From Micractinium sp. NFX-FRZ (taxonomy: Eukaryota; Chlorophyta; Trebouxiophyceae; Chlorellales; Chlorellaceae), in contig JAPTJF010000278.1 in NCBI GenBank assembly GCA_029339195.1, positions 1 to 64,000 on the forward strand: a stretch of 64,000 nucleotides of DNA, read 5' to 3'. Below the pieces are notes generated by a model that was given only the letters and a program-made list of their open reading frames with translations, had not been told where the DNA came from and did no database searches. Made by a program: the position numbers and the translations under genes. Shown here in pieces: positions 55,292 through 64,000 of the stretch; positions within the stretch are counted from its first letter, which is position 1; every line of letters starts with the position of its first letter.

Positions 55292-55343
<52 letters not shown>

Positions 55344-58300
55344 CCTGTGCCTCGCCCAGTTGCCCGGCACTGCCCTTCCCTTGCGGCAACCCTCTTTCCC
55401 CTGTGGCACCCCCTCCCCCATGCTCTCAGCCCCCTCCCCCCAGTGGCACCCCCTTCCCCACTGCTCTTTACCCCGCCCGCTTCGCTCATGCCTTACTTGG
55501 CACTGCCGCAGGCGGGCCTCAAAGGACCACTCCATGCGGCCAGGCGCTCCTCACTCCCCCCCTGCTGCCCACCGCTCCCCTCCCCCCGCCGCAGGTCTGC
55601 CTCAAGGAGTACTTTGTGGAGCGAGAACGCAACAAGGTCTTTTTGATCATGGAGCTGCTCCGGGGGGGGGAGCTGCTGGAGGCGGTGCTGGAGCAGGTGG
55701 GGCACAGAGTGGGAACAGGGTTGTGCTGGGGCGGGGGTGCGGGGAGGGGTGCGTGGGGGAGGGTGCTGGAGGCGGTGCTTGAGCGGGTGGGGCACAGGGT
55801 GGGAACAAGGTTGTGCTGGGGCGGGGGTGGGGGGAAGGGGGCGGGGGAGGGTGCTGGAGGCGGTGCTTGAGCGGGTGGCGCACAGGGTGGGAACAAGGTT
55901 GTGCTGGGGCGGGGGTGGGGGGAAGGGGGCGGGGGAGGGTGCTGGAGGCGGTGCTGGAGCGGGTGGCGCACAGGGTGTGATGAAGGTTGTTTGGGGCGGG
56001 GGTGGGGGGAAGGGGGCGGGGGAGGGTGCTGGAGGCGGTGCTGGAGCGGGTGGCGCACAGGGTGGGAACAAGGTTGTTTGGGGAGGGGCACTGCTGGAAG
56101 GGGTGCTGGAGCAGTTGGGTTGAGAGTGATGAAGGTTCCGACTGGGGGATAGGGGGGGCTCTGCTGGAGCACGTATGCTAGTGTGTGAGTGAGCTGCTGG
56201 AGGCGGTGGTGGAGCAGGTGGGGCGGTGGCACATCATCAACACATGTGCATGTGTGTGGGGGGGTGGGGGGTGGGGCTCAGGGTCTGCATGTCGCAGGCT
56301 GCTCAGGACTGGGCTGGGGTGGGGCGGTGTACTTGAACGCAGGCGCGTCGGCTTGAGGGTGTGGGAGGGGCGGTGTCGGCTGGAGGGTGGCAGGCGGTTG
56401 GTTGGAGCAGGCAGGGTGGGGTGACACGTCGCCCAAAACATGAGAAGCCTACAGCCTGCCTGCTGGCCTGCAGGCAGCCCACAACGCGTCACGCCTGGCC
56501 GCAACCCCGAACCCCCGGCCCCCACCCATTCACCTCCCTGCACCTGCAACATGTTGCTGTTGACCCCGCAGGGGCACTACAGCGAGAACGATGCCCGCAT
56601 CATCTTCCGCCAGCTCATCAACTGCCTGCAGTACCTTCACACCAAGTGAGCGAGCGGTACTGCGGTGCTGCGTGCGCTGGGCGGGCTTGGGGCGGGGCGT
56701 GCATGCACTTGTGCGCACACCAGTGCATGCATTTCCTCGCTTGGCTGCGCCAGGCAAGCGAGTGGCATTGCAGTGGGTGGTGCAACCGCCCTCACACGGG
56801 CGCACGCATGGGCAAGCGTGCACAGGGGCGCGCATGCCTGCGTGCATGGGTGCTGCCGCTCTCCGAGCTCGGCCGGCCCCACCATCCACACACAACCCCA
56901 CGCCACACCCGCGCACTGTTGCTGCCTGCCTCCCTCCCTCGCCTCGCCCTACCCTGCAGGGGTGTGGTGCACCGCGACGTGAAGCTGGACAACCTGCTGC
57001 TGGTGGAACCGCGTGACATCAAGCACATCAAGATAGCCGACTTTGGGTGGGCGCCCGCCTGCATTGTGCACTGATGTTACAACGGATTGGCGTGAACCAC
57101 AGGGTGTGTACTGAGAAGGTGCAGCGCGAGCTGTTGGACACAGCATGCACAGCATGCTTATGAGCTTCACGCCTGCTTTGGCATCAAACGTTGATAACCC
57201 CCCCCCCCCCCCCCCCCATCACCCTTTTCTGTGCAAGTTTGCCTGGGTTTTGCATCAACCTACCCACACCCCAATCACACGTTCTATGCAGGTTTGCCAA
57301 GAAGGTGCAGGGCGGGCGGCTGGATACGATGAAGACAGTGTGCGGCACGCCAGGTGAGGCGGCCATGTGGCTGTGGGTGCACGTGTGCTTGCAACGGGGC
57401 GAAGTGGGGAGGACGTGGGGGTGTGCAGGGGAGAGCAGGAGGAGTAAGGGGGAGCAGGGGCCCGCACCCGCCCGCGCCGCTCCCAGCTGGGGAGGGAAGG
57501 CGGACGGGTGCAGCCGCTGGAGAGGGAGGGCGGCATGCCTCCAGTATTGATGAACAACAACAACAACAACACTGGTCCTCGACCCACCCCGCCTGCTGCA
57601 GAGTACATTGCCCCGGAAGTCATCGAGAAGCTGATGACCCCGCATGACAAGCCTTTAGAGAACGCCTCCTACGGCCCGCCCTGCGACCTGTGGTCTGCCG
57701 GTGAGCACCCGCCCCGCCCCCGCCCCACTGGGGCCCCTCGCCAGTCTAATTTGAGAAATGAAAATGAAAAACATAGCATCGACTAGAAAAAAGGTCATTG
57801 ATTTGCAAGTGCGTGCTGTGGGCCGACAGAGTCTGCAGTTAAGTCAGCACGCAGTGTGCTCCCCATGCTCGGGCAAACGAAAGGCGCTGGCACCGCGTGC
57901 CGCTGCCGCTGCGGCGCGGCACCGCCACTCTGACAGCTCTGCGACACCACTTGCACACACCCACTGACCATGATCTGCGCCACCCGTGTTCCCGTCCCCC
58001 CCATGCAGGCATTGTGCTGTACATGCTGCTGGCGGGGCTGCCCCCTTTCCACGACGCCAGCGAGCCGCGCCTGCTGCGGGCAATCATGAAGGGGCAGTAC
58101 AGCTTCAGCGACCCGGTGTGGGATGAGGTGAGCTCCTGTGTGCTGACCTGGCAGCGTACGCATTTGAACCTGATGGCCTGAGAGTGTGCTGACCTGGCAG
58201 CGCACGCATTTGGACCTGATGGCCTGAGAGTGGGCTGACCTGGCTTACGCGTTTGGAACTGGTGGTCTGAGAGGCACGGGACAGAGATCCGAGTGGGCTG

Positions 58301-59192
58301 ACCTAGCTCACGCCTTTGAACCTGATGGCCTGAGATGATCTGAGAGGGAGGGGAGCCCACCCCCCCACCCACAAATCCATTCCTCATCGCATGCCCCGCT
58401 GCCTGCCCATGCGCAGGTCAGCTCGGAAGGGAAGGACTTGATTCGCAAGCTGCTCGTGGTCAGCCCCATCAAGCGGCTGACATGCGAGCAGGTGAGCAGG
58501 GCATGGGAGTCGGGGCGGGCACGAGGATGGCAAGCAGGCTGGCGCCTGGGGCGGGGGAGGGAGGCAGATGGGAGGCTGCGGGGAGCAGGTGAGGGAGTGC
58601 GAGTGAGGGCATGATGGCAGGCTGGCAGGCTGCATGGACGCCTGGCGAGGCGCATGGGAGGGTGCGGAGAGCAGGCGACGGCATGGGCGGTGCTGCAGCG
58701 GGTGTGCTGCCTGCCCACCGTCGATCCCACCTGCTCCCTGTCAACCGGCTGCCTGCATGCATATTGATGTGATGCTGCTTTTGGTTGTGTTTCGGCCCCC
58801 CGCTGCACCCACCGCAGGTGTTGGACCACCCGTGGATGTCGGTGGCGCCGCCCCGCGGCAGCGAGCGCCAGCTCACCAAGACTCGCTCCCGCATGCTGGA
58901 GAAGCTGGAGAAGAAGCGGAGCGGGGGGCACGCCTCCCTGCAGCAGCGCATCTCACAAGCCGCCAGCAGCGCAGCAGTCACGCCCGCGGGCGGCTCCCCA
59001 GCGGGCGGCTCACCCACGGCGGCAGCCATGCACATGACCGCGGCGGCGTGGAGCTCACCAGGGTCGGGCGGGGGCTTGGCTGATGGCGCAGGCAATGGCG
59101 TGGCAGCGAGCGGTGGTGCGGCAGCAGCAGCGGCGGTGGAAGCAGCAGCGGGAGGTGGGGCAGCGGGCGGGGGCCGCGATGCGTCCAGCTAG
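53802..59192 (+). CDS. CAMK-like Ser/Thr protein kinase with N-myristoylation motif
   Basis: Twelve exons join with consistent phase to 433 residues (53802-53869, 54076-54149, 54614-54741, 55134-55172, 55595-55696, 56572-56645, 56960-57046, 57292-57353, 57602-57700, 58009-58127, 58417-58491, 58818-59192). The N-terminus MGCGAS has Gly2 for myristoylation and Cys3 for palmitoylation, implying membrane attachment. The kinase domain (about 38-315) has LGEGGFSKV, ATP-binding Lys67 in YACKI, VVHRDVKLDN with catalytic Asp168, DFG at 189-191, TVCGTPEYIAPE at 206-217, and CDLWSAGIVLYMLLAGLPPF. The order and wording are those of the CAMK group, close to calcium/calmodulin-dependent kinases. No EF hands are present, so it is not a CDPK. 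The basic KLEKKRS segment after the domain could be a regulatory or calmodulin-binding helix. The tail is Ala/Gly/Ser-rich. Confidence 0.88.
54818..54860 (+). repeat. Degraded copy of a kinase exon end
   Basis: Copies the end of exon 3 (GACCGGGCGGCAATCATGAAG plus donor, about 54721-54745) as GACCGGGCGGCCATCATGACG followed by GTGAGAG. A frame-disrupting insertion lies upstream of it (AACATGATCTGACC). The downstream intron sequence with TGCTGGGCTG is duplicated too. Confidence 0.75.
55306..55341. repeat. Poly-G run of about 36 bases
   Basis: A (GT)n tract runs directly into an unbroken run of about 36 G in the fourth intron of the kinase gene. It is quadruplex-prone on the RNA and non-template strand, and its exact length is unreliable in sequencing. 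Confidence 0.9.
55676..56225 (+). repeat. Minisatellite of ~87 bp built from an exon end plus donor site
   Basis: The kinase exon end ELLEAVLEQ plus its GTGGGGCACAG donor (55665-55710) is repeated about six more times downstream, at about 55769, 55851, 55938, 56025, 56104 and 56196. Spacing is near 87 bp through most of the array. Each unit carries GTGCTGGAGGCGGTGCT and a potential splice donor. Confidence 0.88.
57198..57217. repeat. Poly-C run of 20 bases
   Basis: Uninterrupted C20 in the kinase intron before the exon starting at 57292. Length is likely to vary or be miscalled. Confidence 0.9.
58138..58340 (+). repeat. Tandem intronic repeat of ~45 bp
   Basis: Four imperfect copies of a unit containing GCTGACCTGGC, CGCATTTG and CTGATGGCCTGAGAG, starting ten bases after the donor at 58128. 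The copies begin inside the intron, so they do not carry exon sequence. Confidence 0.85.
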
Positions 59193-59576
59193 GCGGGACA
59201 GGTTCAAGGCTCGATCAACTGGCTTGGCTTGTGTGTTGCTTGTGCCCCTCTCCATGTGGTACACCTGAACTTTCTATTCAGAACCCTGTTCTTTCTTTCT
59301 TTCTCGGTGCCCCCCTTTAGGGCCGCTGCCACTGCACTCTTCAGGCCCGCCTGCCCCTCCGCAGTTTTCTCGGCAGGCAAGGCCTCCCTTCTTTCTCAGC
59401 TCCTCTGCTGCAAGCTGGCTGCTCTCCGCTCCTGGCTGCTGCTTCTGTTATTCACTCACTCACCCTGCTTTGATTAAAGACGTGCTGCAGGGCCTGGGGC
59501 TATGAGGCGAAAGTGGGAGCTTATTCAATCTCAAGGGACGAGGGTTGCGGTGCTGACAGCGGACAGGCAACCACAG
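59193..59576. other. Convergent 3' region
   Basis: Between the kinase stop (plus) and the stop of the next gene (minus). It is pyrimidine-rich on the plus strand over 59270-59470. No gene and no TGTAA signal were seen. Confidence 0.5.
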
Positions 59577-60643
59577 CTATGCTATTCCTTGACTCTGCCC
59601 TGCTCGGTGGCGCAGGCCCGCTGCTGACAGCCCTGCTGGCGGCGCTTCAGCTGCCCCGCCAGCAAGCAGCGGCACCGCTTCACTGCCCTCGGCCCCACTA
59701 GCTGCTGCGGCCTCCTCCCTGCTTCCCCTGCCGCGCAGCCTGTTGGGCGGACTGCTGCTGCCCCGCATGGGTGTGCTGGGATCCACGCCACTGCCACAAG
59801 GCTGCTCCACCGCGGACGCTGCTGCAAGGCAGGGCGAGGGAGGGTGGAGGGTAGGGGGGAAGTAAGGTGGCGGATCAGGTGGGTGCATGCTTGATTATCA
59901 GCCATCCAGCCAACAAGCCAGCAAGCCCGCCCGGCTGCCTGCACGCATGCCCACCAGCCAGCAGGACGGCCAGGCGCACATGCAGACAGCCCCGTTGTCC
60001 GTGGGTGCCGCATGTGACATCACACGCAGGCAGTCACCGGCATGCCCACCAACCTGCCAGTGGCGCCGGCGCCAGCTGCAGCGGTGGGGTGGGTTCCGGC
60101 ATGGGTGGAACATCGACCTCCCCCTTCCTGAGAGCACCTGCAGTGGGACCGGCATGCAGGGCAGGGAATCGGGCAGATGGAAACTGGGGCCAGCAGGGAG
60201 TGGGCGGGGCGGCGGACCGGGGCGACCGGGAAAGCGCGGCAGACCAGCGGCATTCCCAGGCCAACCAGCCGGCGTTAGAGGTAAGCAGTGCACCCACACG
60301 CAACAGCCCTCGTGCCCACAAGCGATGCAGCAGGTGCATGCCAGCACCTCAACCGAAAGCACTGCCACAGCCACCACAGCGTGCAAACTGCCCCGAACAG
60401 AGGTTGCATTAGGAAACGCTCACATTGACGCCTTAAAATGGCGGCCTGCTCGCTCAAAAGTTGCATGGCGCAATCAAGTGCCGCCGAGCGGAGCGCTTGG
60501 CTAGTGCCGGGCGCGCGGGGGATCCCTGCCGCCCTCTCGGCTTCCGCTGCTGGCTGGAGAGCCAAGTACTGTTCCCATGCCTCAGCCCTCAGTATCCCGG
60601 CCTCCCTATACCGGGCCTCCTCCTTGGTGAGCAGCAGGCCCAT
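59577..60643 (-). CDS. Small three-exon protein of unknown function
   Basis: Three exons (60643-60424, 60137-60054, 59821-59577) splice with matching phases and GT-AG sites to 182 residues. I do not recognise it. The N-terminal ~75 residues are predicted helical and charged: MGLLLTKEEARYREAGILRA, EQYLALQPAAEAERAAGIPR, LDCAMQLLSEQAAILRRQC. The middle is proline-rich (DVPPMPEPTPPLQLAPAPLA) and the C-terminus is low-complexity Ser/Ala/Gly. There is no signal peptide or membrane span. The coherent splicing is the main evidence that it is real. Confidence 0.55.
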
Positions 60644-62264
60644 GACCGTCCCTGACGGTGGAGGGGTGGGGCCGCGGCGCCGCCGCTAACGGGGCGGCGC
60701 CGCCTGGGCCGGCGAGCAGGGAGCTGTGCGCGCCGAGGGTGCAGCGCTGCGTGGACGCGCTGCTTGCGCCTGTCTGCTCAGGAGGCTGGGAAGCTCGCTG
60801 GCTGGGGAAGCCGCTCGAGCTCAGTGCTCTTCGGGGGTGGCGCGGGCGGGGGTGTTTGTGCTATTGCGAGCTGCAAGACGAGAAGGAGCACTAGAGAGGG
60901 AGAGAGCCACTGCTGTGAGTAGGACATGAGAGCGGGACAGCTCAGCCAGCGGCCGGGGCAAAGGTGGGCAAGGTGGCACGAGTCGGTCTTGTGATGTTTG
61001 ACAATCTCACACAGGATCCAACCACCTACCATCCGGCCAGTCATGATGGTACAGAAGTGTGTTCAGGTACAAGTGTTCAGGTACAGGTGGGAGTGCTGGT
61101 CAGGAGGTGTTGGGTGCCCCGGGGGGCGACCAAGTGGCGGCATGCCGTCGGCCAGCTGGGGTGGATGTCTGCCCTGCCCCCATTCCCTGCATTCCCCTGC
61201 TGCGTCTCCGTGCTTGGCCCGGACCCTCATCATTGGGAATGTCTGTTGTCATCAGTGTCTTGTGGTTACGTGTAATGGAACATCCACGGAAATGAGGTGC
61301 CTGGTGCAACGCTGCTGCGACATGCCGCTTGGCAAGCGAGGAATTGCAGCGGCGGCAGGGATGGGACTGTGCGCCCCCGCACCCACACAGCACTAACAGG
61401 CGGGGGAGGGTAACCACATCACTTCACACACCAAACACCGATCAAGCAAGCACAGCATGCACAGCACAGCACGGCACCTGCAGCACAGCACGCACAGCAC
61501 CCTGCGCAAAGCAGCACCCCCTGCCGGAGCCAGCTCCAGCTCAGGTCCATGGCTTGCCAGCACGTATCCGTGCTCCCGACATGCCAAGCCCTTCACGCAT
61601 CCCTGCCCAACCGCACATTGCACCTGCAGGCCAGTCCTCGGTGTGCAGGGTGGGGTGCATGGGGCGTGAATGTTGCCAACGGCAGCGGCAGCGGTGCAGG
61701 TGAGGCATGCACCGAGCGGAGGCCTGCACTGCAGCCCATGCATACGTCTGCTGTGCATGCCCAGGCCCAGGTGTGTTTTGGGAGGGCAGGAGGGGGGCTG
61801 GAACTGGAGAGGAAGTGCTGGCGTCAGGTAATTATGGGCCTGGCAGGCTTGGCAGCAAGCAGCTCAGCTGCTGCATCCTGCCTGGCGAAGAGCTTGCCGC
61901 CTGCACCTGCCTGCCCATCTTCCTGCCTGCCTGCTCATCTGCCTGCCCATCTGCCTGCCCGCCTGCTCATCTGCCTGCCTGCCTGCCCATCTCCCTGCCA
62001 GTCCCCTTGCGCCGCCGCCCTGCCCCTCTCCTTCCTCCCTCTGCTTTCGTGACTACCTGGCAGCAGGGAGCCACACACCTCATGGTTCCCGCTCATACCA
62101 GCAGGCAGCCAGCCGGTAAAGGTGTGTAAAAGTGTTATTGTTGCTCACTCCTCTGTTGCAGTAGGAACGATTTTGCACGCGCCCACAGAAGCAGGGTGCC
62201 CCGGCCAGCTGCACAGAAGCTGTGAAAGAAGAGGGCAGTGCATGCCAAGACCCTGCCGCCGTTA
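60644..62264. other. Intergenic region
   Basis: Between the start of the small unknown gene and the stop of the Ala/Gln-rich gene, both minus strand. It contains a CACAG-type tract at about 61455-61500 and a CTGCCTGCC tandem repeat at about 61905-62000. Short ORFs show nothing recognisable. Confidence 0.45.
61905..62000. repeat. CTGCCTGCCCAT-type minisatellite
   Basis: Repeated variants of CTGCCTGCCCATCT and CTGCCTGCTCATCT over about 95 bp in the intergenic region. Confidence 0.8.
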
Positions 62265-64000
62265 TCAGGCCAGCAGGCCCGCCGCTGTGATCATGCTGGC
62301 TGCAAGTGCCACCATGCTGCCGTACTGGCGCTCATTCAGCAGCAGCTGCATGATCTCGGCCTGCAGGGCAGGGAGGGAGGGAGGGAGGGTACGAGGAGTG
62401 TGGAGATGGGAGGGCGCAGAGTGCAAAGCAGCGCAGCAGCGGCGGCGGGCAGCAGCTGCATGATATGTGCAGTCAAGGCGGCAGAGGAGACAGGTCACAA
62501 CACGTTGTGGGTTGGGGCATAAAGAGGCCAACGAGACCGACTGGTAGGGGGAAGGACGCGTTCCCCAGCTGCCGCCACGCACCTGCTGCTGCTGGTGCGC
62601 CGCCGGCATGCTCTGCAGCGCCAAAAGGTACACAGCAGAGAGCTCAGGAGTGAGCTCAGCTGCAGCAGCAGCAGGCTCCTGGGATGCGACAAGCAAGCCC
62701 TGAAGCAGCGCCTGGTGGGGCAGGGCATTGAGAGCTGCCTGGTGCTGCTGCTGCGAGGGCGACTGCACCGCGGCGGGAGGCGGCGGCGCGGCTGGCATGG
62801 GCGCTGCGGTGAAAGCTGCAAAGGGAGGCCCGCCAATGCTGCAGAGGTGGGGCTGCGGCTGCGGCTGTGGCTGCGGCTGCAGCGGCGCCCAGGCCTGATG
62901 CAGGTAATGCTGCTGGGGTGGCTGGCGCTGCGGCGCTTGCTGGTACGGACATTGTGGTTGTGCCGCTGGCCGCTGGAGCAGCGCCTGAGCCGCGGGCGGC
63001 TGCAGTGCAGGGGTAGGCTGCCGAGAGGCAGGCACGGCCCGCGGTTCCCCGCCGCTTGCAGCTGCTGCCAGCGCCTGGCTAAGAGCCAGCAGCGAAGCCG
63101 CAGCAGCCGACTGAGGCGCAGCCAGTGTTTGCCCAGGCCTCAGCGCCGGCAGCACAGTGGCAGCGGGCAGCACGCTCGCCACAGCGGGCGGAGCGGCAGC
63201 TGCACCACCCGCTGGTGCGGCAGGCACCGCAGTGGGGCATGCAGGTGCATCCGCAGGGCCAGCTGTTTGTGGTTCCGCCGCGCCTACTCCAGCTGGCACA
63301 GAGGCCTCCCGCCGGTGCCACTGCTGCTGCTGCGTGGGTGGCGCTCCCAACCCTTTGGCTGCCGGTGCTGCCGCCGCCGCAGCTCTCGGCTCTGCCACTG
63401 CTGCTGCTGCTGCTGCTCCTGCTGCTGCTGCTGCTGCTGCCTCAGGCACAGGCGTGGCTGACACACCTGCCTGGGCTGGCGCCCTGGTGCCTGCTGCGTC
63501 TGCAGGAGAAGCGGAGCACCCAGCCGCTGCATCTGCCCCCGCCACGGCAGCCTGGCCAGAGGAGGATGAGTCCGCACACGCTGGCGTTGCCACGTCAGCG
63601 GCCTCGAGCCCATACACGGTGTGCCGGCGCTGCTGCTTCTGTTGCTCAGTGGGCGGCGCCGCCGCCGCTGCTGCCGCCAGCACTGGTGAGAGCGCGGCCT
63701 GCTCTACCGTTGTCTGCGCCACTGCCGCGGCCATCGAAACCGGCGAGGGCGCCGCCATGGCTGCTGCTGCTGCTGCACTAAAGCCTGCTCCTGCCAGTGC
63801 AGCCGCCTCTGCAGCAGCAGTATCTGTTGCTGCTTCCACCGCTGCTGCCACCGGCGGGCCCAGGAGCGCCTGGTTGGTCTCCAGAGCTAGCTTTGCGTCA
63901 GTGGCAGCAACAGCCTGCACCTCGGCCATGGCAGAGCCACCGGCAGGGCTGGTGCTGTGCTCGGCAGAGGCGCGCTTGCGCCCGGGCCCCGCCACAGCCG
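62265..64000 (-). CDS. Ala/Gln/Pro-rich protein, 5' end beyond window
   Basis: The frame is open to the right edge without a clear initial ATG, so the gene is probably partial; an internal Met (MAEVQAVAATDAK) lies at about 63930. A long exon down to 62583 is almost entirely Ala, Gln and Pro runs (for example QPQPQPQPQP near 62860, poly-Ala near 63400). An intron with a GTGCGT donor and CTGCAG acceptor then joins 62360 in phase, and the final exon encodes AEIMQLLLNERQYGSMVALA before the stop at 62265-62267. The segments ELTPELSAVYLLALQSMPA and this last exon are the only ordered-looking parts and are helical. Function is unknown; such proteins are often nuclear or RNA-associated, but nothing here shows it. 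Confidence 0.5.
   Translation of the reverse strand, partial: AVAGPGRKRASAEHSTSPAGGSAMAEVQAVAATDAKLALETNQALLGPPVAAAVEAATDTAAAEAAALAGAGFSAAAAAAMAAPSPVSMAAAVAQTTVEQAALSPVLAAAAAAAPPTEQQKQQRRHTVYGLEAADVATPACADSSSSGQAAVAGADAAAGCSASPADAAGTRAPAQAGVSATPVPEAAAAAAAGAAAAAAVAEPRAAAAAAPAAKGLGAPPTQQQQWHRREASVPAGVGAAEPQTAGPADAPACPTAVPAAPAGGAAAAPPAVASVLPAATVLPALRPGQTLAAPQSAAAASLLALSQALAAAASGGEPRAVPASRQPTPALQPPAAQALLQRPAAQPQCPYQQAPQRQPPQQHYLHQAWAPLQPQPQPQPQPHLCSIGGPPFAAFTAAPMPAAPPPPAAVQSPSQQQHQAALNALPHQALLQGLLVASQEPAAAAAELTPELSAVYLLALQSMPAAHQQQQVRGGSWGTRPSPYQSVSLASLCPNPQRVVTCLLCRLDCTYHAAAARRRCCAALHSAPSHLHTPRTLPPSLPALQAEIMQLLLNERQYGSMVALAASMITAAGLLA

Noticed and set aside
55676..56225. Regularly spaced repeats as a CRISPR-like array
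   Set aside because: The units are contiguous with no unique spacers, derive from an exon end, and the genome is eukaryotic.
9300..61500. tRNA or small structured RNA genes
   Set aside because: No T-loop GGTTCRANYCC with a matching acceptor stem was found by eye; a covariance-model scan would be needed to be certain.
62595..63461. 288-residue plus-strand Arg/Cys-rich ORF
   Set aside because: It is the antisense of Ala/Gln-rich codons, where GCN and CAG read as Arg, Cys and Leu repeats.

Overview
The window is nuclear DNA from a GC-rich green alga, most likely a trebouxiophyte close to Chlorella or Micractinium. The evidence is: genes cut into many short exons; introns with GTGAGT/GTGCGT-type donors and CTGCAG-type acceptors, plus some apparent GC-AG introns; proteins rich in Ala, Gln and Ser homopolymers; simple repeats in introns; a few TGTAA sites just after stop codons; and plant/algal gene families. 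There are no operons, bacterial genes, CRISPR arrays, rRNAs or tRNAs that I can support. Exon boundaries were read by eye from splice consensus plus phase continuity and are not transcript-confirmed.

Layout, left to right: (1) minus strand, an LRR receptor-like kinase whose 3' end runs off the left edge (1-7118). (2) Plus strand, a LMBR1/LMBD2-type multi-pass membrane protein (8549-16127) divergent from it, with an assembly gap of ten Ns near its C-terminus. (3) Minus, a small secreted PAN/Apple-like protein (16418-17431). (4) Plus, a thioredoxin-like [2Fe-2S] ferredoxin-fold protein with a low-complexity N-terminus (18820-19731). (5) Minus, a MYND zinc-finger protein (21073-22485). (6) Plus, an unrecognised Q/A-rich protein with a weakly AP2-like first exon (23441-26119). 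(7) Minus, a type II membrane SGNH/GDSL-like hydrolase (27108-32987). (8) Minus, a protein with two tandem SpoVS-type domains, a family best known from sporulating bacteria (34379 to about 37079). (9) Plus, a BIG-class Sec7 ARF-GEF (39082-53215). (10) Plus, an N-myristoylation-type CAMK-like Ser/Thr kinase (53802-59192). (11) Minus, a small three-exon protein of unknown function (59577-60643). (12) Minus, an Ala/Gln/Pro-rich protein open at the right edge (62265-64000).

The genes do not form a pathway. Several belong to membrane and secretory biology (receptor kinase, LMBD2, secreted PAN protein, Golgi-type SGNH hydrolase, ARF-GEF, myristoylated kinase), but that is a loose theme and not an operon-like unit.

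The most striking structure is in the introns. In all six large multi-exon genes I find degraded extra copies of exon ends or starts, together with their splice site, in the neighbouring intron. Some copies have in-frame stops (628-670, 11565-11609). Others stay open and could be alternative exons (40471-40535, 31946-32005). One copies the catalytic Sec7 exon but lacks the catalytic glutamate (45312-45362). This recurrent duplication of splice junctions is the best candidate for an under-described process here.
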